A stretch of DNA of 64,000 nt, from contig CAVWKG010000006.1 in assembly GCA_963755375.1 (NCBI GenBank), positions 434,001-498,000 of the forward strand. The letters run 5' to 3'. The position numbers and the translations under genes are program-made. Numbering within the stretch: the first letter of the stretch is position 1; the number at the start of each line of letters is the position of its first letter. The notes under the pieces were generated by a model. The model was given only the letters and a program-made list of their open reading frames with translations. It had not been told where the DNA came from and ran no database searches. Of this stretch, positions 1 to 8,336 are shown one piece after another. Origin of the DNA: Bog-473 sp963755375 (GTDB taxonomy: Bacteria; Actinomycetota; Acidimicrobiia; Acidimicrobiales; RAAP-2).

Positions 1-522
1 CCGACGGGGTCCGTCCCGGTCTCCGCTCCCGTGACCGTGTGCGCCGTGACGGCGGCACTGGACGGCAACTCGAACGGCACCTGCGCCGGCGCCAGCTCGA
101 GCTCGAACCCGATCGGCACCCCGGGGAGTCCCGGCAGAGGCGCGACCGTGCCCGTGATCCTCTGTGGCATAGAGGGAGCCCTCGCCGGGAGCGCGGACGC
201 ATCGTGCACGGAGCCGGCCTCCTCCGCGCTGCCCCCGACCACAGGCACCGGAACGTCTCCGACACCGACCGCCTCCTCGCCTGCCCCGACGCCCGTGTCG
301 ACAGCGCTGGTGTCGACGGGCGCGACGCCGCTAGTACCGACGGGCGCGACACCGCTGAGCGCGCCGACAGTGGCAACGGCGTCATCGAGCGCCTCGTCCC
401 TGGCCTCGACGGGCGCGCCGCTGCTGCTGGAGGTCCTGATCGGGGCCGGGGCGTTGTTGATGGGCCTGGCGATCAGCCGCCTCGGTCGTCGCCGGACCAC
501 GGGAAGGGTTCTCGCCGAGTAA
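1..522 (+). CDS. Secreted surface protein with chaplin-like Cys repeats and LASTG sorting signal (5' partial)
   Basis: The reading frame is open from base 1, so the N-terminus and any signal peptide lie outside the window. Two short units with paired cysteines are visible: VTVCAVTAALDGNSNGTC, then a similar unit with PVILCG and a second Cys about 15 residues later. They resemble the paired-Cys units of chaplin-type hydrophobic surface proteins, though only loosely. A Ser/Thr/Pro/Ala-rich stalk follows, then a C-terminal LASTG box, a hydrophobic segment and an RLGRRR basic tail. That arrangement is the class E (LAxTG) sortase anchoring layout. No sortase gene lies in the window. The role is probably a wall-anchored surface protein. 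Chaplin kinship is inference and weak; the sorting signal is clearer. Confidence 0.6.
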   Translation, partial: PTGSVPVSAPVTVCAVTAALDGNSNGTCAGASSSSNPIGTPGSPGRGATVPVILCGIEGALAGSADASCTEPASSALPPTTGTGTSPTPTASSPAPTPVSTALVSTGATPLVPTGATPLSAPTVATASSSASSLASTGAPLLLEVLIGAGALLMGLAISRLGRRRTTGRVLAE

Positions 523-593
523 CCGCGGCTCTGGCGGTGCGGCGCCGCCCGCCAGCGGCGGTCGACGCGGAGGGCAAATCAGAGGAGAGGTCC

Positions 594-1457
594 ATGTTCA
601 ACAACGACGACGCGGGTGCCGGCACAGGCTTGGAGGCGGTGTTCCAATCGCAGCAATTCGGGCGAGTGGTCGGTGCGGGAGTCGGACCCGAAGGCGCCGC
701 CCCTCCGGCAGACGCGGGGGAGAACATGGCGCCACGCGCTGCAGCCCCTCCCGCTGAGGTCGGCGCGGAACCAACCGTCGAGCCGCAGCTCGCGAGGACT
801 CCCCCTGTCCGAGGGGCGCCAGCGCGCTTGGACTACGCCACGCCGCCCGCCACGACACTGCCGAGGGCTCAGAACCACGGATACCGTACGGTCGCCCTGG
901 TCAGCGGCGTCGCCGCAGTCGCGCTCGTCGTTGCTGGCGTCACGTCCGGGACGGGTCCGCACCGGTCTCCGGCCGTCTCCGCCCAGGCGAAGCAGGCGAC
1001 CGCGGGGCCACGTGGTGGATCGCATCCCTCCTCGGGCGGGGGGCCGGCGGGGACCGCCGCCTCGGGTGGACGACCGCTCACCGCCGCGCTCGGGTCCGGT
1101 GCCCGGTGGTCCTCTTCCTTGCACACGGCGAGCCCAATCGGTTCAAGCGGTGCTCCGAGCGGACAGGTGACCCTCAGTGGAGCGACGACGACGACCGGTA
1201 CCGCGGTGCCGCCACCGGCACCGGCGGCACCCTCTGTGGGGTCCAGGGGGACCCCACCACCACCCCCTCCTGCCGGCACCAACCCAGCCGCGCCCAATGC
1301 GCCGCTGGTGGGGAACACCGTCACTGCCGTCGTGACGTCGGTGACGGACGCAGCGGGCCAACTCGGAACTTCGGTCCCGGGCACTGCGTCGACGACCGGC
1401 GTCATCGGGAGCGCGGTCAGCGGCGTCGGCCAGGTGGTCAGTTCGGCAGGCTCCTGA
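594..1457 (+). CDS. Single-pass membrane protein with Pro/Gly/Ser-rich extracellular tail
   Basis: The chosen ATG follows a GAGGAGAGG Shine-Dalgarno at 582-590, and upstream codons in the same frame are read-through of other sequence. The 287-residue product has a soluble N-terminus with LEAVFQSQQFG near residue 12, a single membrane span near residues 98-118 (TVALVSGVAAVALVVAG), a GTGP motif just after it, and a long low-complexity tail with a run of prolines. There is no sorting signal and no catalytic domain that I recognise. The next gene (1821-2846) has the same plan and related motifs, so the two look like diverged paralogues. The function is unknown; export or surface exposure of the tail is inferred from the topology. 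Confidence 0.65.
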   Translation: MFNNDDAGAGTGLEAVFQSQQFGRVVGAGVGPEGAAPPADAGENMAPRAAAPPAEVGAEPTVEPQLARTPPVRGAPARLDYATPPATTLPRAQNHGYRTVALVSGVAAVALVVAGVTSGTGPHRSPAVSAQAKQATAGPRGGSHPSSGGGPAGTAASGGRPLTAALGSGARWSSSLHTASPIGSSGAPSGQVTLSGATTTTGTAVPPPAPAAPSVGSRGTPPPPPPAGTNPAAPNAPLVGNTVTAVVTSVTDAAGQLGTSVPGTASTTGVIGSAVSGVGQVVSSAGS

Positions 1458-1820
1458 CAACGCGACGCGTCCCGTCGGTTTGTAGTCGGTTTGCAATCGG
1501 TTGCGAGCGCGTTGCGGGAAAGTGCGCGCGGCGCGGTCGCGCGGCGCGGTGTCGCGTCGCAGTGCGCGCCTGTCCGGAACGATGCGCCGACAACGGTACG
1601 ACAACGCCGGAAAACACCGCGAGATTGATGCGCAACGCGGGCCGCAGAACTTTGGTTTTCAAGGCGCACACAGCCGTTCGAACTAATTCCCAACAGATTC
1701 CGGTTTCCACGCACCCACAAACGGCCGACAGTTATATCCTTGACATTGAGGGGGCGTCTGAATCGCGGAGGCGTCCGAGCGGTAAGAAGCTTTGCTGCCA
1801 GACGATTGCTGTGGAGGACA
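1458..1820. other. Long intergenic region between the two paralogous surface-protein genes
   Basis: No convincing gene lies in these 363 bases. The first third holds phased TCGGTTTG repeats and a duplicated GCGCGGCGCGGT word around 1525-1555. The second half is noticeably AT-richer than its surroundings (about 1640-1745), as expected of a promoter region for the gene at 1821. A TTGACA word at 1740-1745 has no good -10 partner at standard spacing. Confidence 0.5.
1475..1503 (+). repeat. Three TCGGTTTG words at 11-bp spacing
   Basis: TCGGTTTG occurs at 1475-1482 and 1486-1493, and a shortened TCGGTTG at 1497-1503. The copies are 11 bases apart, about one helical turn, so all face the same side of the DNA. 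The array lies just after the stop of the upstream gene and about 320 bases before the next start. It could be a regulator binding array, but no partner is known. Confidence 0.5.
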
Positions 1821-2846
1821 ATGAGGGGGTCCGGGCCCGAATGGGCTGGTTCTGACGATCACGCAACTTTGGAAGAGGTTTTCGCGTCCCGTTCGTTCGG
1901 GCACCCGCTTCCCGAGGAGCCGGCGTCCACCACCGTGCCCGAGGTGGTCGGCGCAGCGAAGCCGAACTTCGTCCACAATCCGTTCATCGCGACGGCCGCC
2001 GCCGCGGCCGCTGCGCTTTCGGTCGTGGCCGGGTTGACGATCGGCACCGGTCCGGTCGGTCAGTCGCTTCTCTCCGCGCACTCGGCCGGTCCGAACGTCC
2101 CTGACTTCGGTACCACCCCGACCACGAGTGCCCCCAGTCCCACAGGAGCCGCACCGACGGGATCTCCGACCTCTGTCAGCTCCGGGACCGGCAATCAGTC
2201 CAACGGCGTGTCACAGGTCTCGGGCGGGGCACCGCCGGCCTCGTCGGTGAACGCCCTTGCCGCCAGCGCTCAGTCACCACAGAGCGGAGCCTCCACGCCG
2301 ACCGCCACCCTGACCGCGGTCGGGACGGGCACCTCCGCCCCGCCGGCCGGCACGACGAGCGTACCGGCGCCCACTTCGACGACGACCACACCCACAACGC
2401 CAACAGCGCCAACAGCGCCCACGACGCCAACAGCGCCCGCGACGCCCACCACGCCCACCACGCCCACCACCACCATTCCGGTTTCGTCAGCCTCTGGTGG
2501 CGCCGCACCCGTCGGCGGCGGTGGAGGGAGTAGCGGGACGGGCGCCGCCGGTGGCGGCAGCACGGGCACAGGGAATGGCGGCAGCACGGGCACCGGCACC
2601 GGCACGGGGAGCGGCACGGGCACAGGGAGTGGCGACGGCAGTGGCGATGGCACGTCCGGCAACGGGAACCCCGGAGGCAACGGGCGAGGCGGCGGGTACT
2701 CCGGAGGCAACGGTCACGGCAACGGGAACCCCGGAGGCAACGGGTACCCCGGAGGCGGCGGGTACGCCGGCGGCGGGAATGGCAACGGTGCGGGTGCCTC
2801 CGGGTGCTCCCCTCACCCCCCTTGCGGCCAGGGGGACTGCGGCTGA
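1821..2846 (+). CDS. Single-pass membrane protein with Thr-Pro and Gly-Asn-rich extracellular tail
   Basis: The ATG at 1821 follows GTGGAGGAC (1811-1819). The 341-residue product repeats the plan of the preceding gene: an N-terminal LEEVFASRSFG motif, one membrane span near residues 55-75 (Ala-rich, ending GLTIGTGP), then a tail that is first Ser/Thr/Pro-rich, then a run of TPT/TAP repeats, then glycine-rich with NGNPGGNG units. It ends in a short Cys-containing tip (CSPHPPCGQGDCG). No enzyme domain is present. The shared motifs LExVFxSxxFG and GTGP suggest paralogy with the gene at 594. It is plausibly an adhesive or structural surface protein, but that is only inference from composition. 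Confidence 0.65.
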   Translation: MRGSGPEWAGSDDHATLEEVFASRSFGHPLPEEPASTTVPEVVGAAKPNFVHNPFIATAAAAAAALSVVAGLTIGTGPVGQSLLSAHSAGPNVPDFGTTPTTSAPSPTGAAPTGSPTSVSSGTGNQSNGVSQVSGGAPPASSVNALAASAQSPQSGASTPTATLTAVGTGTSAPPAGTTSVPAPTSTTTTPTTPTAPTAPTTPTAPATPTTPTTPTTTIPVSSASGGAAPVGGGGGSSGTGAAGGGSTGTGNGGSTGTGTGTGSGTGTGSGDGSGDGTSGNGNPGGNGRGGGYSGGNGHGNGNPGGNGYPGGGGYAGGGNGNGAGASGCSPHPPCGQGDCG

Positions 2847-2962
2847 GCGATCGGCGCGGCGCCGATCGCGAGAGGCGGATGCCGGGCGCACGAAGCGGGT
2901 GCACCGGCTGGTAAGCATGCGAGTGCCGGCATTGTCGCGTCCCGGCACGAGCGAGGTCAGCC

Positions 2963-3943
2963 ATGAACTACACGAACCTTGGAACGTCCGGACTGCGGGT
3001 CTCGAGGGTCTGCCTCGGCATGATGGGATTCGGGAACGACAGCGACCGCCCCTGGGTCATTGACGAAGAGGACGCCGAGCCGATCGTCCGGACCGCCGTC
3101 GAGGGCGGTGTCACGTTCTTCGATACCGCCGACGCCTATTCCGGCGGCGCCAGCGAGGTGGCGACGGGCAGGCTGGTGCCGAAGTTCCTGACGCGGGACG
3201 AAGCAGTCGTTGCGACCAAGGTGTTCATGCCGGTCAGTCCGGGCGAGAACGGTACCGGCCTCGGGCGCAAGCACATCCTCTCGGGCATCGACGCGTCGCT
3301 CAAACGTCTCAAGATGGACTACGTCGACCTCTACCAGATCCACCGCTGGGATCCGCGGACTCCCATTGAAGAGACGCTGGAGGCGCTGCACGACGTCGTG
3401 CGGGCCGGGAAGGCGCGGTACATCGGCGCCAGCAGCATGTTCTCGTGGCAGTTCGCCAAGGCGCAGTACACGGCCGAGGCGCACGGCTGGACGAAGTTCG
3501 TCTCCATGCAGAACCACTACAACTTGATCTACCGCGAGGAGGAGCGTGAGATGATTCCGCTCTGCCTCGACCAAGGTGTGGGGTGCATCCCTTGGAGTCC
3601 CCTGGCGCGGGGCATGCTGGCGGGGAACCGAACTCGTGACGGTGGCCGGCACACGACCCGCTCGAGCACGGACGCGTTCACCGACTACCTCTACGACCAG
3701 CCCACCGACTTCGACGTCGTTGATGCCGTGGGCGAGGTCGCTGCCGCACGGGACCTCCCCCCGGCCCAGGTCGCTCTGGCCTGGTTGCTGGCCAAGCCGG
3801 GCGTGTCGGCGCCGATCGTGGGCTCCACCAAGAAGAGGCACCTCAAGGATGCGCTCGCCGCCGAAGCACTGGGGCTGTCCGGGGACGAGATCGCCGCACT
3901 CGAGAAGCCCTACGTTCCTCACCCCGTCCTCGGGCACTTTTAG
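2963..3943 (+). CDS. Aldo/keto reductase
   Basis: This 326-residue protein is an NADPH-dependent aldo/keto reductase of the ion-channel-subunit-like or YhdN-type branch. The catalytic tetrad is complete: Asp54 and Tyr59 in FFDTADAY, Lys86 in VVATKVF, and His127 in YQIHRWD. The C-terminal cofactor region has APIVGSTKKRH. Length is normal for the family. The start ATG is preceded by a GAGG-type ribosome site. It stands alone between the surface-protein genes and the acyl-CoA synthetase, so its physiological substrate cannot be read from context. A second, partial aldo/keto reductase sits at the far end of the window but belongs to a different subgroup. Confidence 0.9.
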   Translation: MNYTNLGTSGLRVSRVCLGMMGFGNDSDRPWVIDEEDAEPIVRTAVEGGVTFFDTADAYSGGASEVATGRLVPKFLTRDEAVVATKVFMPVSPGENGTGLGRKHILSGIDASLKRLKMDYVDLYQIHRWDPRTPIEETLEALHDVVRAGKARYIGASSMFSWQFAKAQYTAEAHGWTKFVSMQNHYNLIYREEEREMIPLCLDQGVGCIPWSPLARGMLAGNRTRDGGRHTTRSSTDAFTDYLYDQPTDFDVVDAVGEVAAARDLPPAQVALAWLLAKPGVSAPIVGSTKKRHLKDALAAEALGLSGDEIAALEKPYVPHPVLGHF

Positions 3944-4012
3944 GAGGGCGTTGCGCGTCGTCCGCTAGGGTCGGCCCGCCGGTGAAGGCAAGCAACAGAG
4001 ATCGGGGGCCGT

Positions 4013-5560
4013 ATGCGGGTCGCACTCACGGTGGGCGACTTCCTTGACCGGGCCGCTTTGGTCTACGGGCACCGGGCGGCCGTCGTCGACGAGCCCTCCG
4101 TGCCGGGGTCTTACGGGACGCTGACCTACCGTGAGCTCGAGGCCCGGGCGCGGGGCATGGCCCTGGCGTTGGACGACCTCGGTGTGGAACACGGGGAGCG
4201 TGTCGCCATTGTCAGCCCGAACTCGGGACGGTTCCTCACGGCGTATTTCGGCGTGAGCGGGTACGGCCGGACCCTGGTGCCCATCAACTTCCGGCTGACA
4301 TCCGACGAGATCGCCTACGTCGTGCAGCATTCCGGGGCGTCAGTCCTCCTGTACGACCCAGACCTGGCCGGCGAGGTGGACTCCATCAAGGTGGCCCACC
4401 GCTTCCGCTTGGACGGCGTTGACGACGCCGCTCTCTTCGCACCGGCGCCGGACGGCACGACGCCCCGGGCCTGGGAGCCCGAGGAGGATGCCGCCTGTTC
4501 GGTGAACTACACGTCGGGCACCACCGCGCGACCCAAGGGCGTGCAACTCACGCAGCGCAACTGTTGGCTCAACGCGACAACCTTCGGTTGGCACACCGGC
4601 GTCAGCGACCGCGACGTCCTCCTGCACACGTTGCCCATGTTTCACTGCAACGGTTGGGGCATGCCGTACGCGGTGACCGGGATGGGCGGCACGCACATCG
4701 TGCTGCGCAAGGTCGACGGCGAGGACATCCTGTCGCGCATCGAGCGGCACGGCGTGACGCTGCTCTGCGGCGCGCCCGCGGTGGTCGCCGCCATCCTGAG
4801 CGCAGCGGAGTGCCGCGCCGACGAGGGCCGGGCCGTGCCCGGACGCGGCACCGTGCGCATCGTCGTGGCCGGGGCACCGCCGCCGTCGAAGACGATCGAG
4901 CGGGTCGAGGCCGAGCTCGGGTGGGAGTTCATACAGATCTACGGCCTGACCGAAACGGCGCCGCTCCTCACCATCAACCGCGCTCCCGCGGAGTGGGACG
5001 ATCTGGATGCGGCGGCGCGCTCGCAGCTCCTCAGCCGCGCCGGCGCCCCCGCGCTGGGCGTGCGGATCGCCGTGGACGAGGAGGGAGAGGTACTGGCGCG
5101 CTCCAACCACGTCTTCGCCGGATACTGGGAGCAGCCCGTCGAGACGGCCGCCGCGCTCGAGGGTGGGTGGTTCCACACCGGCGACGGCGGCCACCTCGAC
5201 GCCGCACACCTGGTGATCTCGGACCGCAAGAAGGACGTCATCATCACCGGGGGCGAGAACGTGTCGTCCATCGAGGTCGAGGACTGCCTGTACCAGCACG
5301 CGGCAGTGGCCGAGGTCGCCGTGATCGGCGTACCGAACGAGAAATGGGGAGAGACGATCAAGGCGCTCGTGGTCGTGCGCGAGGGGTCCGCGGTCACCGA
5401 GGCCGAGCTCATCGCACACTGCCGGGAACGCTTGGCCCACTTCAAGGCGCCGACCAGCGTGGAGTGGCGAGAGGCGCTGGACCGGACGGCGACGGGCAAG
5501 CTGCAGAAGTACAAGCTGCGCCAGCCCTACTGGGAGGGCCGGGCGAAGTTCGTCAACTAG
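4013..5560 (+). CDS. AMP-dependent acyl-CoA synthetase (fatty-acid CoA ligase)
   Basis: The 515-residue product is an ANL-superfamily ligase that activates a carboxylate as acyl-adenylate and transfers it to CoA. The P-loop-like signature YTSGTTARPKGV lies near residues 165-176, the aromatic/YGLTE motif near 310, the TGD motif (WFHTGDGG) near 390, and the hinge plus catalytic lysine motif at the end (RTATGKLQKYKLR). Length fits medium- or long-chain FadD-like enzymes. The start ATG lies about 40 bases after a TAGGGT box. Its last 8 bases overlap the end of the convergent RNase D gene. Chain-length specificity cannot be assigned. Confidence 0.88.
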   Translation: MRVALTVGDFLDRAALVYGHRAAVVDEPSVPGSYGTLTYRELEARARGMALALDDLGVEHGERVAIVSPNSGRFLTAYFGVSGYGRTLVPINFRLTSDEIAYVVQHSGASVLLYDPDLAGEVDSIKVAHRFRLDGVDDAALFAPAPDGTTPRAWEPEEDAACSVNYTSGTTARPKGVQLTQRNCWLNATTFGWHTGVSDRDVLLHTLPMFHCNGWGMPYAVTGMGGTHIVLRKVDGEDILSRIERHGVTLLCGAPAVVAAILSAAECRADEGRAVPGRGTVRIVVAGAPPPSKTIERVEAELGWEFIQIYGLTETAPLLTINRAPAEWDDLDAAARSQLLSRAGAPALGVRIAVDEEGEVLARSNHVFAGYWEQPVETAAALEGGWFHTGDGGHLDAAHLVISDRKKDVIITGGENVSSIEVEDCLYQHAAVAEVAVIGVPNEKWGETIKALVVVREGSAVTEAELIAHCRERLAHFKAPTSVEWREALDRTATGKLQKYKLRQPYWEGRAKFVN

Positions 5561-6725
5561 GCGGCGGGAGGGCCCGCACGGAGCGCTCCTCCATGACGAG
5601 GTGGCCGCGCCGGTCGAAGGCGGCCGCAACCTCGCCGGCGATCAGCCGGCGCAGTGGGTCCCCCACGATCGTCCGGCGCCACCCGGTATCGAGCCGGCTC
5701 GGCTCGCCGCAGAGGAGCTGCGCGATGTCGGCCCGCGTGGCCAGAAGGCCCTGGTCGAAATCGAGGTCGTCGGCGATCTGGCGCACGACGCCGGAGCACA
5801 CGGCGACCGCGGCCGGGGGAGCCGGCGCGTCCCGCCCCTCCGAGGGCATCCGGATCTGCTCCGGCGGGAGTGCGAGGCCCCGCTCGACGGCCGCCAGGAT
5901 CTCGGCGGCCCGACCCTGGGCCAGGTGGCGTCCGTCGACGCCGCGGGTGGCTCGCAATTCGTGGGCGTTGCGGGGCGGCCGCTGCGACAGGGCCATGAGA
6001 CCGAGGTCCGAGAGCACCATGCGGCGGGGCCGGTTGGTTCCCGCGGCCGTGCGCTCTCGCCACGCCGCCACCTCCTGCGCCACGGCGCGGGAACGGCGCG
6101 CCATGCCCCGGATGTCGCCGAGCTTCCACCACGCCTCTTCTGGGACGCGGGCGGGGGTGCGGTCGCCCAGCACCTGGTCGCATTCGCTGAGCGCCCATTG
6201 CAGGCGCCCCAGTGCCCGGAGCCGCTCGGTCAGCACGGCGCGCAGCTCCAGCAGGTAGGCGACATCGTTGAGGGCGTAGGAGACCTGGCGGTCCGAGATC
6301 GGCCGGACGAGCCAGTCCGAGAGCCGGTCGGCCTTGGGCAGTGAGACGCCGAGCATCTGGTCGACCAGGCGGGACAACGAGGGCGTGGAGAGACCAAGGA
6401 AGCCAGCGACGATCTGGGTGTCGAAGACGGTCGTGGGGATGGACCCGCACGCCGCCATCAGCACATCGAGGTCCTGCGACGCCGCGTGCGCCACGGCGAT
6501 CCCGGGCCCGTCGAAGACCGCGGCCAGTGGCGCGGGGTCGACCGCGAGCGGATCCACGAGCGCCACCTTGTCGGCCCAGGCGATCTGGATGAGCGCCAGA
6601 TCGGGCACGTAGGTGCGCTCGGTGTGGAACTCGGTGTCGAAGCCGTAGGAGTCCTCCGCCACCACGTCGGCGACCAGGGCCTCCAGCCCGCCGGAGTCGA
6701 CCACGATGGTCGCCGGCGCGGTCAC
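5553..6725 (-). CDS. rnd: Ribonuclease D (DEDDy 3'-5' exonuclease with HRDC-type C-terminus)
   Basis: This 390-residue enzyme trims RNA 3' ends. The DEDDy residues are visible: Asp30 and Glu32 in FDTEFHTE, Asp85 in ASQDLDVL, and Tyr150 and Asp154 in SYALNDVAYL. Downstream of the exonuclease core comes an HRDC-like helical region (near residues 200-280) and a further Cys/Arg-rich tail. The proposed start is GTG with no strong ribosome site, so the N-terminus is provisional, although the beta strand before FDTEF needs most of it. The gene converges on the acyl-CoA synthetase with an 8-base overlap, which leaves no room for a terminator between them. Confidence 0.9.
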   Translation of the reverse strand: MTAPATIVVDSGGLEALVADVVAEDSYGFDTEFHTERTYVPDLALIQIAWADKVALVDPLAVDPAPLAAVFDGPGIAVAHAASQDLDVLMAACGSIPTTVFDTQIVAGFLGLSTPSLSRLVDQMLGVSLPKADRLSDWLVRPISDRQVSYALNDVAYLLELRAVLTERLRALGRLQWALSECDQVLGDRTPARVPEEAWWKLGDIRGMARRSRAVAQEVAAWRERTAAGTNRPRRMVLSDLGLMALSQRPPRNAHELRATRGVDGRHLAQGRAAEILAAVERGLALPPEQIRMPSEGRDAPAPPAAVAVCSGVVRQIADDLDFDQGLLATRADIAQLLCGEPSRLDTGWRRTIVGDPLRRLIAGEVAAAFDRRGHLVMEERSVRALPPPS

Positions 6726-7138
6726 CCTGGCGTGCCGGCGCCGGACCCGCGGTCTGGGGCTCTCGTCTTCACGGTTGGAGTGGATGGCTCGATGGTCCCG
6801 ACCCGTTGCGTTTCGATGGTGCTGAGCCGGTGACCCAGCGACGGAGATGGCCGCGGCGGTTGCCCCAAGAGCCCGCGCCGCTTGTGGTCAGGATAGCGCG
6901 GACGATGGCCTCACTGGAGGGGGCGCTGTTCCTCCGTCCCTGGTCAGGGCGGTCCGAGGGCGCGGAACGGCCCCGCGGCAACGCCCTGTTTGCGGTGGTA
7001 CTGGGTACACTGAGACGGTCGGCACCCCGCTGTCCAGTCGGTTGCGCACACGTTTGGAGCCCACGTCATGACTTCCGGCTCTGTTTCGGCCCACGACATT
7101 CCGATAAGAGTTGAGTGCCTGTATCTGAGGGGGACAGC
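6726..7138. other. Intergenic region between divergent rnd and the GGDEF-like gene
   Basis: The 413 bases carry no convincing gene: the open frames here have no domain and poor composition. A TACACT hexamer at 7006-7011 could be a -10 box for the rightward gene. At 7068-7083 lies ATGACTTCCGGCTCTG, which recurs with two mismatches at 14449-14464 upstream of another gene, each followed about 28 bases later by CATTCC. Confidence 0.4.
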
Positions 7139-7816
7139 GTGAAGAAGGCCAAGAAGGAACTTGGCGAAGTCGGCTTCGGGGAGGGCGCGGGCGCGTCCGA
7201 GATTCCACCCGCCACGACGACCCGGGAAGGCTCCGAGGGCTCGCGCGACGGCGCGGCCGAGAGCGTCGAGTCGATGCTGCAGGAGTTCACTTCGGGCGGA
7301 GCCGACGCACCGGTGTCCGGTGGCCCACCGCGAGGCAAGTACGACCAGCTCTGGCAGCTCTCCATGGCTGATCCACATACCGGCCTGGCCAATCAGCTCC
7401 TGCTGCTCGATCGCCTGAGCCAGGCACTCACCCGCCGCCGCCGCCACGGGGGCGACGTCGTCGTGTGCCACATCGGCCTGGACAACCTCGGCGAAATCAA
7501 CCTGGACCTCGGCTATACGACGGGCAATGCCGTGCTTGGCGAGGTGTCCCGTCGCCTCACTTCGGTCCTGCGGGCGGAGGACACGGTTGGCCGGGTCGGC
7601 GGGAGCGAGCTCGTCGTGGTCCTGACCGTGACCGACGAGCACGTGGTGGGCCCCCTGATGCGCAGACTCCAGCACACGCTTGACGAGCCGGTCACGGTGG
7701 GCGGGAAGGACGTCCGCCTCAATGCCTCACTGGGGGTTGCCGTGGCCGAGGAGGCAGAGTCCGCCGAGGCCGTGCTGGCCCGGGCCGACCGGTCCACCAG
7801 GGTCAGCCGGCGCTGA
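7139..7816 (+). CDS. Degenerate GGDEF-domain protein (GGSEL signature)
   Basis: The GTG at 7139 is preferred because GAGGGGGA lies just upstream; an in-frame GTG at 7115 would add eight residues. After a polar, probably disordered N-terminus of about 70 residues comes a GGDEF fold beginning DPHTGLANQ. The signature loop, near residue 154, reads GGSEL instead of GG(D/E)EF. The metal-binding and catalytic acidic position is therefore lost, and cyclase activity is unlikely. The RxxD inhibitory-site motif (RAED) five residues upstream is intact. From family knowledge, such proteins often act as c-di-GMP or GTP sensors. There is no membrane span or EAL domain. Its position near a c-di-GMP riboswitch (10383) makes a signalling role attractive but unproven. 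Confidence 0.8.
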   Translation: MKKAKKELGEVGFGEGAGASEIPPATTTREGSEGSRDGAAESVESMLQEFTSGGADAPVSGGPPRGKYDQLWQLSMADPHTGLANQLLLLDRLSQALTRRRRHGGDVVVCHIGLDNLGEINLDLGYTTGNAVLGEVSRRLTSVLRAEDTVGRVGGSELVVVLTVTDEHVVGPLMRRLQHTLDEPVTVGGKDVRLNASLGVAVAEEAESAEAVLARADRSTRVSRR

Positions 7817-7900
7817 GGCGTCGGAGGGGCGCGCCCGCCCGCCAAGCGTCCTTCCAGGTCGTACCCGAACGGCCGTCAGGAGGGGGCGGCGGCCCGATAG

Positions 7901-7941
7901 GGAGTATCGGCTCTATTCGAAACAGGAGTATCGGCTCTATT
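7901..7941 (+). repeat. Direct repeat of GGAGTATCGGCTCTATT, 24-bp period
   Basis: The 17-base word is present without mismatch at 7901-7917 and 7925-7941, separated by seven bases. It lies 33 bases upstream of the start of the small gene at 7974, in the promoter or operator position. The 24-base period is a little over two helical turns. It could bind a dimeric regulator twice; no known consensus is recognised. Confidence 0.6.
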
Positions 7942-7973
7942 GGTCCAACCCAATTCGGGCAAAATTATGGGCG

Positions 7974-8312
7974 ATGTCCATGTACAGCGAGTTGCTCTCC
8001 GGACTGTGTGCCGACGTAGACCCCCTGCCGTTGCCGGTTTCGCGGGACGAGCTCGTGGTGATCCTGCTGCAGTGCCGCCGCCGCTTGGACGGGCACGGGG
8101 GCGACGGCGATCACCTCATGGCCGAGGACCTGGCGCTCGAGCTCGATCACGACCGCATGCTCCTCAGGCTCTGCACCGCCCTGGGCATCGAGAGCGAGCC
8201 GGCCCGGTTCGGCAATCCCCTGGTAGAGCGGGAGCGGCTGGAGAATCAGCTCCGCGCCGTGGGGGTGGACTTTCGTACCCTCGACGACCACCGGCGGATC
8301 ACGGCCGCCTAG
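7974..8312 (+). CDS. Small hypothetical protein, 112 aa
   Basis: I do not recognise the family. The ATG at 7974 begins MSMYSELLSGLCADVD; the protein is acidic, predicted mostly helical, and has DELVVILLQCRRRL and DHDRMLLRLCTALGI segments that could pack as amphipathic helices. It has no signal peptide or membrane span. An ATG six bases further in is an alternative start. A perfect 17-base direct repeat sits immediately upstream, hinting at specific transcriptional control. It lies between the GGDEF-like gene and the response regulator, which is on the other strand, so it is probably monocistronic. Confidence 0.55.
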   Translation: MSMYSELLSGLCADVDPLPLPVSRDELVVILLQCRRRLDGHGGDGDHLMAEDLALELDHDRMLLRLCTALGIESEPARFGNPLVERERLENQLRAVGVDFRTLDDHRRITAA

Positions 8313-8336
8313 CGGCGGCACCCGCGGGCCGGGTAC

